From NCBI GenBank assembly GCA_016801845.1, contig CM028909.1, positions 4,029,813-4,093,812 of the forward strand: 64,000 nt of DNA. Direction: 5' to 3'. Positions 34,748-45,614 of the stretch are shown in pieces. The translations under genes and the position numbers were made by a program. The notes under the pieces were generated by a model. It made no database searches and was not told the DNA's origin. It worked only from the letters and a program-made list of their open reading frames with translations. This DNA is from Polydactylus sextarius. Taxonomy: Eukaryota; Chordata; Actinopteri; Polynemidae. Position 1 is the stretch's first letter; the number at the start of each line of letters is the position of its first letter.

Positions 34748-35810
34748 CTTTACTACCTCACTCACTCATATCATTAGCTGATTACTCATCCATCAACATG
34801 AATTACAGAACAGCAGAAGCCAAGAGATAAACATGTATTTGCTCCACTCATCATTCAACCTGTATGTGTGTGTGTGTGTGTGTGTTTTAGTCATAATTTC
34901 CCGTATGCAATATTCAGGTTGTTGACATCTCAAGGCTGCTGATAAAATAAGCCCACTCCCTCATGCACACAAACAAATACAGTCACTCACACAAACAGAA
35001 TTTACCACATGCTTCATTATGTGATGGATCACCTCTCACCTAAATTAGCAATAAAAGCCAAAGGCTGCGGAAACAAGTGTATACACACTCACACACGTCT
35101 TTCTCTGCTGATCTTAGATAAAGGCAGAGATGGAAGAGTTGGAGAAACGAAAAACAGGGACACGAAAAGTCAACTGGGGTGGGACAGGGGGTGTGTACAA
35201 GATGTTCTTCACAGATATGCCAAACAAATCTATCAGTGTTATCTAGATTTTAGATGTAGTATCTATGCAGCCTCAAAACGTACTTACACTTGTATGAATT
35301 CAAGCTGTGTTCCAGCAGACAGCGTACTAATAACACTGATGTTCACTTACTGAATGTCAGCCTCAGAAAACTCAAACTGTGTTGAGGACAAAGCACTGAT
35401 AAAGATTAAAGTACTTAAATTACTGCTAAACTGTACTGAACTTTGACAAAATCATTCAAATAACTTACAAATCCTTCACAATAAAGGGCTGTGAGGACAT
35501 GTTCACAGTTCTCATATCAGACTGATGTTACTGGAAACAGTCAGTCTATGTTTCAACCTTTGGTCATGAGCTTTGGGTTGTGACTGAAAGAATGAGATTG
35601 TGGAAACAAGTAGACAAATCTAGTGTCTAAACTCAGACAGATATGGTTGAGGAGCTCAGATTAGAGTCACTGGTCCTTTGCATTTTTACCATATTTAAGA
35701 TTTAAGCCAGATTCTTACACGGCAGTGATCAGGAAGAGGAGCTGCAGCATCAAAGTCCCAACAACACATCTACCCAACCAAACTATGATTTAACTATAAC
35801 TATATATCAT
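34000..35810. other. unannotated sequence with two microsatellites
   Basis: (ATA)n at 34256-34272, (CA)n at 34713-34745 and (TG)n at 34864-34885. 34313-34390 is similar to 49795-49860 (ACCCAGATA..., GGCTGTAGT, TAGATTCATTTAGTC), indicating a small dispersed repeat. A 114-codon ATG frame at 35009-35353 crosses CA-rich sequence and looks fortuitous. Confidence 0.4.
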
Positions 35811-35814
35811 CTGA

Positions 35815-36005
35815 ACAGTCGAGGCAGATGGCCGCCACGCTGAGTCTGGTTCTGGTTTTGGAGGTTTCTTCCTGTTAAAAGGGAGTTTTTCCTCCATTGT
35901 TGCCACCTGCTTTTCACTGTTGAAACTGTCGTTTTTCTCTTCTTTAACATGTAAAGTGTCCTGAGATTAATGATTCGATGATTTCATTTACGCTAATAAA
36001 CTTAT
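35815..36005 (+). mobile_element. LINE 3' UTR fragment
   Basis: The run AGGCAGATGGCCGCCACGCT, TGAGTCTGGTTCTGG, GGTTTCTTCCTGTTAAAAGG and GAGTTTTTCCTCC is the highly repeated 3' end of an L2-type fish LINE. The same block recurs at 51765-51850 behind a recognisable ORF2. It ends near ATTTACGCTAATAAA. Confidence 0.75.
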
Positions 36006-36009
36006 AGCT

Positions 36010-37307
36010 GAAGTGTGTTTTGATGTTTTAGTTTAGTCCATGTCCCATTTGTTAACGCAGAGTTTACAACTTATACGGCCAGCGGGGGGTGAATGAGATG
36101 TTTTAAGATGTTTTGGTTGATATGGTTTTATCAAACAAGCTCAGATCAAATATGTGTATTTTGACATTCAATTGAAATGTGTAACAAAATGAAAAAATGT
36201 GAGTCTACTGTTTGGAGCATCTGTCAATCAAATCATTGAGGTCCTTTAGGTTCATGGTGCCACTAACTCATCTATCTACGGTTTCTATGACGATTGAGAC
36301 AATTATTCTTCTGTTTTTCTTTCCTTTGATTCTCCTCTGCATCTTTTGTGGAAGTAACAAGTAATAAAACAGCAAGACAGAAGATTAATAGTTGGAAAAA
36401 TTAGAAACCAAGCAGTTACAAGACTCATGTTTCTGTACAGGTCAACTCATTGAACTGAGCCTCGTCATTCACATTACAGTAGCTGTAAAGTAACCGTGCT
36501 GGCTGGTTAATTAGTTGCTGTACTGAACACGTTAATACAGTTTATTCAGAAGTACAAATCAACTCGAGTCATAACTGCCTGTGAATTATGGCTCTTTTTA
36601 TAGCAGTTTAAAGTTTATGTAATTGTGTGATATTTTATATTAAACAAGTTCAATGTTATTCCAAGTGATTTCTCAACAGTGATAATGAGACTCGTTGTGC
36701 AGCAACTACAGCTTTGCGATTTAAACGAATCAAAGGTTCAATGATTCGGTTCAATGAAATCACTTGCTCAGCTGTCGCCTTGGGTGAATCAGCCCAAAAG
36801 AATTAAAACCAATACTGGATTGTAGAGCATCCCCTTCACAATGATGAGGGAAAAAAACAAACAGTAGCATCGTCTTCTGCTCCAGTAAAAGCCAAACTTG
36901 ATCAAAGTAGATCAACTAGATCAAAAGTCATTACATTTGCAATATGTTACATTTTGTGGCAGGATAGAACAGAAACATCTCCATCTATTCCTTTATTTAT
37001 TTATTTTTGGTATCACTGCTGCACTTTCATGTTCTCCCAGATACTCAACAGTGTCTGTAACTGCAAGAGAAAAGTCAAGTGAAAGATTTTTTTTTTTTTT
37101 TTTATACCAAAATCTCCCAAATTTCTGTTTGATTTCTGGGCTGCATTGGTGATCAAAGATATGACAGTGATAACAGTTAAAGTAAAAAATCTTCAATCAC
37201 AATTTTCTATCAAATGATTAAGAAAAAGATTCACCACTGAAATGGATTTCCTCCAATGACACTGATAAGATCGAGCTGCTACTCCGCTCCCACAAGTCCT
37301 ACAAGAG

Positions 37308-37383
<76 letters not shown>

Positions 37384-38865
37384 AACATGCTAAAGACCTT
37401 AAATTGACACGGAAAACTGAACAATCTGTGCATTGTGTGTGTTCTCAGTATTTCTAGTGAGTCAGTCTCTCAGATGTTTATATATTTATGGTCCAGCAGA
37501 CTGAACAATTGATCCAACAGTTTGCTGTTCTGTTGTGTTGTACATCCAACAGAGAAATCTGCTGGATACTGGTGATATTGTTCCTCAGAGAAACATTCAA
37601 TATGTCGGCATAATTGGCTGGAAATATTCATAATTTGAACAGCTTAGCAACTACACTGAGTTTGTGATGAATACTACAAACAACAACAACAACATTAAGA
37701 AATATTAGTAAAAATAATATTGCAACACTGATTTACTGAGGGTCTTCCTCTTTTCATGCTAATCCAGTCGACTGTGAGTGATATTTTAGCCTGATGCTGC
37801 TACTTAAAAAAAATAGTCAATGGATTTCCAAATATATTATAAATCAGCCTGATAATCTGTATGAAATGAATCAGTAATAATTATCTGTTTGAGATTTAAT
37901 ATATTTAGTATTATCTAGTATAATTTTTAGTATATTTAAATTCTACCACCAGAAGCTGAATCTTTCTTATCCAGTCTTTATGATGTGGAGTGATAAACCA
38001 GTTTGTATGGTATTGTATATTGTTTTTGTGTAAAGCTTTAAGGATTCCCTTACATTTCATTGTGAGATTTTTTTATATCTGTGTACACACGACAAATCAA
38101 GACCTTAAATGTTTGTCTTAAATTGAATCTTCTATTTCGTTTGCAACTTTAGTCTCAGTTTTTTTCCAGAACAGTGAGAAAACCCATCACAGCAGGCGTG
38201 AAGCTTTTATTTGGTTTAGTCAAACTTGATGTTTCATCCCTTTCTCAGTTTGTTTGAGTGGAGTTTTTCACAGCTCTTCATTGTTTTTATTATCACACGT
38301 TGCTTCCAGTCAATCATTTGACATCCACAGGGGGTGAGATGTAAATCTGCTGAAAAATAATTCAAGAATCAAACCGTCATGACCGTGTGTTTGTAGGGAA
38401 AACATCCATATCAGTTATCAGTCAGACGACTTTAAGTTGAAGCTGAGGGGATTTGAGGTAAAGTATAAGCTGATTCAGAGACACATAACTTTACCTGCCA
38501 TCTGTTCTTTGGTAAATGTTTGAAAATGGCTGAGAAGAATCAGCAAAAAGTGAAACAGGATGAGCCTTAAGCTCTGCAGCTGCTCGATACAGACTTTATC
38601 CAGCAGGTGCAGAGCTTCAGGCCTGTACCAAGTAAAAACACTTCCACCAAGTGTTTCCTCTGATGTCAATGGGTTTCACACAGTGGATAATAATAGTGGG
38701 ACAGTAACTTGTGATGACTGCCTTTTGTCTGCTGAAGAGTTGGAAAGATTATGGAGATAAGGTCTCAGACCAGTTGTTGAGACTCCAGATCATGGGAACA
38801 CAAGTCGCCAAGTGTGAACGCTGCAACAATAAGAGCAGCGTCTCAGACTCACAAGTTGCTGTTAA
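36010..38865. other. unannotated sequence with a 72-bp (GT)n
   Basis: A (GT)n of about 36 perfect units lies at 37311-37382 and a T-run at 37087-37105. A 66-codon ATG frame at 38560-38760 (ending in CDDCLLSAEELERLWR) has protein-like composition but no splice context; the opposite strand is also open there. Confidence 0.4.
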
Positions 38866-38870
38866 AGTTG

Positions 38871-39005
38871 ACTAGTGTGAACTACTGTGAACTAGTGTGA
38901 ACTAGTGTGAACTAGTGTGAACTAGTGTGAACTACTGTGAACTAGTGTGAACTAGTGTGAACTAGTGTGAACTAGTGTAAACTAGTGTGAACTAGTGTGA
39001 ACTAG
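38871..39005 (+). repeat. 10-bp minisatellite (ACTAGTGTGA)13
   Basis: Thirteen exact-length units run from 38871 to 39000, followed by ACTAG. Units 2 and 7 are ACTACTGTGA, and unit 11 is ACTAGTGTAA. The variants spaced five units apart suggest one duplication of a 50-bp block. Each consensus unit contains a SpeI site (ACTAGT). Confidence 0.97.
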
Positions 39006-39009
39006 GCTT

Positions 39010-39401
39010 AAATGTAAAACTCATTTAAAGCTGAAGTGAGAATTAGGTGATAATTTAATGTAGGATCAGAAACTCATAAGAAATCTCAGTTATTGTTTCT
39101 TTAACACATGAAAATCAGGTTTAAACTGCAGAACATTGAGTCATTCTGTGTGAGCGTGAAATCTCATGTGTACCTGTCACATGAAAACAGGACTTCAAAA
39201 TATCAGCAAGAGAAAGGGACAGAAAGAGAGAGAGAGATGTCAGACAGGGCGAGGAGACGTTGATGGAAATTAGAAGCAATTGGTTCAGCAGAGAAGCAAA
39301 GAGAGAGGAAGTTAGCAAGCGCAGCTGATAAATCTATTCTGGTCCACTCAGAGTGTAATTGGCATTTACATCTGTCAACACTGTGACAGTTTCAAAATAA
39401 T

Positions 39402-39432
<31 letters not shown>

Positions 39433-40045
39433 ACGCAGAGCGATGCATTGAGAGGCACCACTGCACCCACATCGCATTGAAACCCCCCTCCAGCTTCTAT
39501 ACATGACTGAAGATGAAAATTTTTACCTAAAGACAACACACACACACACACACACACACACAGCCTCAACAGAATTCTGTTGGTCCTTTGCTTTTGTACT
39601 ACAAAGGTCAAATCTATTTGTGCGTCTGAATGAATTATTGTTTCCTAATGATTTGTCTTTCTATGACATTCTTCTTCCTCTGCTCGCGTCTTCCACTCTT
39701 CAATTTCACTAATGCTTTCAGCACAGAAAAGAAAAAACAAGCCTGATTCATTATGTCAGTAATTCTTTTTGCGATGAGACTGAACACAGAAGGGCAGCGA
39801 TGCTGTTGCCAGCTGTCCCGTTTCCTTTCCTCCCTCGTGTCTTCCCTCTATCCTAGTTACCTTCCTTTCCTTCCTAGCTGTTCTCCTTATCTGTTTTCTC
39901 TTTGCTCAACCATTATCCTCATTTTCTACCAGTGCCTTGATCATCTGTTGGTTTATGTATTTGTTAGGAAGATTACACAGAAAGCACTGAACTGATTTCC
40001 ACCAAATTTATAGATCTTTTTCCATTCGACTCTATTTGGTTTATA
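39010..40045. other. unannotated sequence with two (CA)n tracts
   Basis: (CA)n at 39403-39432 and 39535-39561, about 100 bases apart, plus a GA-rich stretch at 39206-39240. No gene seen. Confidence 0.45.
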
Positions 40046-40048
40046 GTG

Positions 40049-40403
40049 TTTTCCACTTGCTGCTAGTTCCTAGTACCCAACACTTTTTTAGTACCTACTC
40101 TGCCGGGGTTTCAAGCGAGCTGAGTCGATACTAAAACATGATGTCAACAGACTGTCGGCCACTGATTGGTCAGAGGGAGTGTCTTCACAAATGCGAGTGG
40201 GTTGAGAGAGCATCAACAAAATAATCAACCACCATTTTTAAACACAGACAAGAGCGATAGCCATCGTTGTAGCCTGCTTTGGTGAGCAAAAGTACCGCAT
40301 CGCCTCCATGTCCTCCATTAATGTACCAAATTGTAATGGAAAACGACTTGTACCAAACCGAGTAGGGTCAAGTCGAGTAGCACTATAATGGTGTAGTGGA
40401 AAA
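40049..40403. mobile_element. non-autonomous TIR element, TTTTCCACT ends (355 bp)
   Basis: The left end TTTTCCACTTGCTGCTAGTT and the right end GTAGTGGAAAA are inverted over the outer 9 bases. Inner blocks TAGTACCTACTCTGCC and CCGAGTAGGGTCAAGTCGAG are also mutually inverted in style. The interior holds AACTGATTGGTCAGAGGGAGT-like words. This matches a common fish MITE whose consensus reads TTTTCCACTGCATGGTACC. Frames across it are shadows. Superfamily not assigned. Confidence 0.6.
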
Positions 40404-40491
40404 GAGACAATATTAGTGTGATAGAAAATCAGCAGAAAGAAAGATCTAGGATTTTTTTTTTCCTCCTTTCTCATGATATAATGTTTGGAGG

Positions 40492-40625
40492 TGGCCTGGT
40501 GGTGCAGTGGTTACACAGGAAACAGGTTCTGAGTTCAGTTCTGAACTTGTTCTCCCTACCAAAAAACTAAATTCATTTGCTTGTATTTTGTAAATAGATT
40601 GCCAGTCATACATCCATCCACACTC
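40492..40625 (+). repeat. decayed tRNA-type SINE (CAGTGGTT family)
   Basis: GGCCTGGTGGTGCAGTGGTT, then ACAGGTTCTGAGTTCAG and later TTGTTCTCCCT follow the order of the abundant fish SINE head 'GGTGGTGCAGTGGTTAGC ... GGTTCTGGGTTCGAATCC ... TGCATGTTCTCCC'. The cloverleaf has lost several stems. Confidence 0.45.
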
Positions 40626-40629
40626 TCCT

Positions 40630-43020
40630 TTCTGCAATCCTTGGTTTTCCTTTAGTCGTCTCTTTATGTCACTCATTTACCCTCCATCTCTCCCACTGCT
40701 TGCTCATGTGAGATATCAGTCTGTAACTAATCCGTTAGTGATGGATTAAGGCCCCATTTCACACTGCCTGAGGTATTCAACATCACAAGGAGGGTGTGTG
40801 AGTACATGTGCAAAAGGAAGAGATATTGAGCAGGGGAGAGAGGGAGAATATAGACACCAAAGTAATGTGAAAAATATTGAACACAGAGCACGTAGCAGAT
40901 AATGTAATTTGGTAATAATAATAATAATAAGTGGATATAATGTGGTGAGTAGCAGGTTGTTACCGGGCTGATGACCAAAGATATTTATATTTAGATGTGT
41001 AGTAGATTTGTTTGTGACTGTTGTTTAGTTTGATTAAAGCAGGAATTATCTGAAAAGTTTGCTTCACATTTTGCTCAACTTCAAGCAACTGCATAAATCA
41101 AGTCAAACCAATTTAACCACTTTAGTTACAAAGTTTAAAAATGTAGTTTTTCATGATTTATGAACAGGATCAGCAGCAGAGTCGAGTCATGTTCTGGCTG
41201 TAAACACAGTTAGTCTGAGGTTGGATTAAATCAAATTGAATTTAGTTGAAGTTCTCATAGGCGGGACACAATTGGATCCTGATTGACCAACCGCAGCAAT
41301 AGTGTCTATTTTAAATGAAATAACAACTGCGCCATACCGCCCACGTCCTTGTACGTCCCTGAACTGCCACGTACACGACGAAAATACATTTCACCTCACA
41401 CGTTTCCTTTTCTATCCACAGGATGAGAAATGATCAAAACCAATCAGTGAGGATGATGATATAAAATTAGAGAAGATTTGGCAAGTTTTTCTTGAGCTCA
41501 ACCCACATACTCAACTCTGCTGCTCATCATGCTCAAATGCATGTTCCTTACAAATGTGACATCATGTGACATCAAGAAAAATAAACAGGTTTTCCAACAG
41601 TCTAAGAGAAGAATTGTTACAACAAAGAAATGATCAACCAAACATGAATTTCCTTACTTTTTGTACCAAGTGTATGTTCTTATTCATAATTCATGACTGT
41701 AATTACCGAGACTGATCATGTTGAGATTATGTCAGAGCCAGTAGGTGGTGAGCAGTTTTTTTTTTTTTTTTTTTAAAGAAGTGCAAATAATTATTCTGCA
41801 GGTGTTTCTGGCAGTTCACCAACAGCTTTGAAAAAAAATATTACATCACATCTAGACTGTGGTCATGTAGTTGTGTATTAATCAACAACAAAAGATAAGA
41901 TAATGTCCTAGTGTCCCAGAGAAACGCTATTCATTTTTGTGTGTAACCATCCATACACTCACTATTTAAACCAATCTCTGTCCAACTTTTCACTGGATCG
42001 TCTGCATCCGTTTCAACCTTAAGTCCATTAAGTTGTTTGTGTTTTTTTGTGCATGTTACAGAATGATGCTTTCCTGCTGCTCCTGACTGTTCTGGCTTCT
42101 ACATCCATTAAACCTTTGCACTTGCACTATCTGAATAAATCACTGAGCTGTATGCTGAGCTCTGTCTTCAAGCTCTGGTCTCTGTGTGTGCTCTTAACAA
42201 ACCTGACACTATTGGACGTCAGGGTTTGTGGAGGATCAGAGGAGACATCACATAACCAGCTCCAGAGAACACGATGGGAGCGTCTGCAAGTGTTAAACAT
42301 ATTTACTCATCTCCCCTGACAAATAAAAACATAAATCCTGATCATAAAAGGAATTTATAGGGACTGCCCATCTTGTTCTGCTTGAGGGGATATTGCATAT
42401 TTTTAGTGCTAGTGATCAATAACGTAGGATGAATAGGGTAAACACAAGAAGTCTGGAGGAGATTGGATGGCTGACCGATGAAATTATTGTATACCGAGGC
42501 TGTCAAAGAAAATCCACACAGACTGGATGTTGTGAGGCTGGAAAATCTCCAGGAACTAAAGTAATTAAAGTCAGTCCAGCTGATGCTAAATCATTTCATT
42601 TGTTATATACCTTATACTTATTTATATATATCTTTATAAACCCTATGTTTGCTGTGTGGTAATAACTTTTCTGAAATACTTTAATCCAGGTTCAAACTTT
42701 TCCCAGAATTCCCCCTCACTGTTAAGAATCAGTTGAAGGCACCCATTAATCATCTACAGTGGTCTGCAGGGAATAAAAGCTGCTTTCTGACGATAAACAA
42801 AAGAAACTTGATAATGAAAAAGAAAAAAAAAACAATTGACTCCTTTTTCTTTGTTTCCTGGCTCACTTTCACACATGTTACCGGGCAGATTTACAGTCGA
42901 AGTCACATATGTGGTGTGCAGGACACTAATATAAACTCAAACTTGTTCCTTAATTGTAAATTCCTCTTTGATCAGTTTAATGCTCCTGTTGCATCATTGC
43001 TTTTCTGCTCACCCTCTTCA
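40630..43020. other. unannotated sequence
   Basis: No transposon end or supported gene. A T-run at 41757-41774 and low-complexity A-runs occur. 41220-41400 is somewhat CpG-richer (ACGTCCTTGTACGTCC, CACGTACACGACG) without an ORF. A 90-codon frame at 42047-42319 is hydrophobic at its start but does not begin with ATG. Confidence 0.4.
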
Positions 43021-43028
43021 CCAGCATT

Positions 43029-43725
43029 TCAATCAGGAGAGACTAACAGGAGAGGGTGCAATTATGAAATGAAATTTATTGACAGCACAAGAAGAATCTT
43101 TAACGCTTTACCGAGGCAGGATGTGGACCGAGGAAACTGTGGAGGCAACGCACTGTACTGAAACTTCGATTGGGTGATCTTTTCCCTGTGTGGGGCCTAG
43201 ATACTGGTAGTGGTGGAGAAGGAGCAAGAGGATGAGTGTGGCCATGAGGAGGTCTCTGAAATAGTAGCCTAACTGGAGGGAGACTGGCAACCAGGTTGAG
43301 ATGGTGAATGTGAGGAGGTGGGTCTTGACGATGCTGACATGAGAGCTGAATGAGACCAGAGAGAAATTACACTTTTAAATCTTTCTGGCTTGAGATTGAT
43401 TGGTTTAAGTTGCCATGCCGGGTGATGATTGGATAAAGCCAGTGGGTGTGTGATGCAGATGCACCGCCAGAACACTAGTAGTGATACGTTTATTACTCTT
43501 ACGATTATCGACTGGTCTCCGCGTGTTCTCCGTTGTTTTGACGGACAGTTAAAAAATTGGGGAGGTGCACGTTATCTCACGGAGAGGAGGTCAGACGGGC
43601 TACACAACGATGCAGAGCCCTCTGCATCGTTGTGTATCGACGGATACACACAAGCATAAATAAGGCTTAAGTGAGTATGTGCAAAGATAGTCTTCCTGGC
43701 TGAATTTTCGCTAAGTTTCATTCAA
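43029..43725 (-). repeat. LTR-like dispersed repeat, copy 1, interrupted by an insertion
   Basis: Shares its order of blocks with 61011-61435: AATCAGGAGAGACTAACA, CAAGAAGAATCTTT, GGGGCCTAGA, GAGACTGGCAACCAGGTT, CTTGAGATTGATTGGTT and GCCATGCC. Read on the minus strand it has two CCAAT motifs, a TTTAAAAG box and an AATAAA near the end, which is the layout of a solo LTR. Similarity breaks near 43457 and resumes near 43700 (CTGGCTGAATTTTCGCTAAG), so about 240 bases were inserted here or lost in the other copy. Confidence 0.5.
43601..43636. other. perfect 17-bp-arm inverted repeat
   Basis: TACACAACGATGCAGAG (43601-43617) is perfectly complementary to 43620-43636 with only CC between. It lies inside the segment that is extra relative to the second LTR-like copy. 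A two-base loop makes a cruciform or transposon-core origin more likely than an RNA function. Confidence 0.9.
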
Positions 43726-43729
43726 ATGT

Positions 43730-44585
43730 GTATCAGCAAAAAGTTCAATGAAGTCCAATCTAACTGTTCCCACTCAGATCACACAGCTACGAAACAGCAC
43801 ATTTGAAAAAGACTCACATCTGATTGGATCTTTGTGACCACACAGTCCTGGTATTAAACAGAGTGTTTTTTTTCTGATACGTTTCACTGCACAAGGTTAA
43901 ACTAATTTTGCACAAAACACGAGGGGTTACCCTCATGTTTTGTTAGTATGTGTGTGCAGGTGGTGTGGTAGGTTTTTCCTTGTAGCAGCTGTAATAAGCT
44001 TCATAATGGATCAAGATTTTATGAAAGCTGCTCTTAAGTAACAGAGACAAAGTCTGAGGGAGAGTGAAGGTGAAACAAGAATGTAAGACAATCAGTATTA
44101 AGGTTAATGTAAAGACAGAAATACAGAGGATGAAAGAAAAGGAAGAAAAGAATACGGCTCTCTAGATACTCCTTTAAAAACCATCATTTATTTCATATTT
44201 AATTTATTCATGTTCAAGTCTGAAAACAGGAACCAACACTGTTGTGTTACACATCATGCCTTAAAGTCCAAAAGACAAAATATGTCACTTAAAAGCAGCA
44301 TAATAAATCATCTAATGAAGTTCTCATTTAAATAAAATAAATGCACGTCACTAGAGGTAACAAATCTATTGTAACAGGACACTCTAGTTGGGCTGATCAC
44401 CATAGTTTCTATGAAAGCTGTTCAGGCTAAAAGAGGAAGACTCATCTAATTTCTAGAATATCTGCAGTACACTGATTTTCTTAAAGTGTACGACTTATCA
44501 GACCTGAAATAACACATTTAAACATCAAACATCACTTCTGACAGAGGAATAAAACTATCAGTAAAAGTGACGTCTGTGCATCTGG
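43730..44585. other. unannotated AT-rich sequence
   Basis: No supported gene, SINE or transposon end. Confidence 0.45.
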
Positions 44586-44589
44586 AACA

Positions 44590-44939
44590 ACCTTCATCAC
44601 CAGTTGTTATGAAAACAAGACATTTGGCAAGTCAGGATGTAAAACAGTTTTTTAATAAACTAAAAGTTATCAGTACCTTAGTTTATGTGTAGGGACCCTA
44701 TTCATGCTGCTGCTGAAGTGAAGTGATATTTTGAGCTTTATTAGTGGTTAAAATATAACAACTTAGATATATTTGGCTGACTGCCCCATTTACTTTCATT
44801 GTTAACTATTTGGTTGTGAAAACAAAAGACGGTCAAACTGGATATTACTTCAACCAACGTAAAATATCTCTAGAGGGGGTGTTTGATTCATATTCATGGT
44901 GAAATAGACTCTGAGTTCAAACTACTCCGGACCATCACT
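44590..44939 (-). mobile_element. TTAA-flanked MITE, copy 4 (minus orientation)
   Basis: The terminus ACCATCACT ends at 44939 and is followed at once by TTAA (44940-44943). Read on the minus strand it matches copy 1 in order: AGTTTGACCGTCTTTTGTTT, GGGGCAGTCAGCC, AATAAAGCTCAAAATATCAC and ATGAATAGGGTCCCTAC, to GTTCCAGATGC near 44590. The second half of the element and its other terminus are missing. Confidence 0.75.
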
Positions 44940-45442
44940 TTAAGTCAGTTGCTGTTGCTAGTCCATACTCTACACTCCTCTGATATTCTTCATCCTTTGC
45001 AGTTAATTCTCTAAAGTGCTGATGCTCTGTAAGTGCTGCTGTTCTCAGTGCTGTGCTCATTGTTCTGTACCAACACCCATCTGTTAATGAAGACAGAGGC
45101 AGAGAGCACCAAGCAGAGATAAAGACAAAGGAGACAAGTCAGAAGAGAGCGAGGCGACCAAACAAGAATTTATCTGAGTAAAAATCTTGAAGCTAGTCAG
45201 CATTTGCCTTCTTGTCTGTTTTTTACCTTTAGGAAAGGATTGTGATCACAGTCACTTTCTTTTTACAGACTGTAATATCATCCTACATGGGGTCTCAGCT
45301 TTGATTATTTCTTTTCCACCAACAGTTTCATTGCTCATCTTCATGTACTGCAAACGTCTGAAAATAAACAATAGACCCAGGAGTCACTGTGGTGAAGACA
45401 AATGAAGGACATTAAAATAACTGATCTCAATAACCTTTACAG

Positions 45443-45612
45443 CAGGGGTCCTCAAACTTTTCCACGACGAGCCGTGTGGCTGCAGTCAAGATCACACAAT
45501 TTGACCAATCAAGAGCCTAAAGACTGAGATCAGTTAATTAAATGAGTCAAGTCTGGTGCTGCTGCTTGGTTGGTTGGATTAAAGACTTGCAGCCACACTA
45601 CCCACAGGACGC
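45443..45612. mobile_element. hAT-like MITE remnant (CAGGGGTCCTCAAAC end)
   Basis: The left end CAGGGGTCCTCAAACTTTT is the typical hAT start. The interior GAGCCTAAAGACTGAGATCA, then GTCTGGTGCTGCTGCTTGGT and TTGGTTGGATTAAAGAC follows a known fish MITE. The expected right end (a GAGGACCCCTG-type terminus) is decayed to CACAGGACGCCTG, so the right boundary is approximate. Confidence 0.5.
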
Positions 45613-45614
45613 CT

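Noticed and set aside
35009..35353. 114-codon ATG frame on the plus strand
   Set aside because: Crosses CA-rich low-complexity DNA, has no domain or splice context and looks fortuitous.
38475..38760. Overlapping frames on both strands (plus: ...CDDCLLSAEELERLWR)
   Set aside because: Composition is tempting, but both strands are open together, there is no splice context and no family match.
38871..39005. Considered as a CRISPR array
   Set aside because: Uninterrupted 10-bp units with no spacers in vertebrate DNA; a minisatellite.
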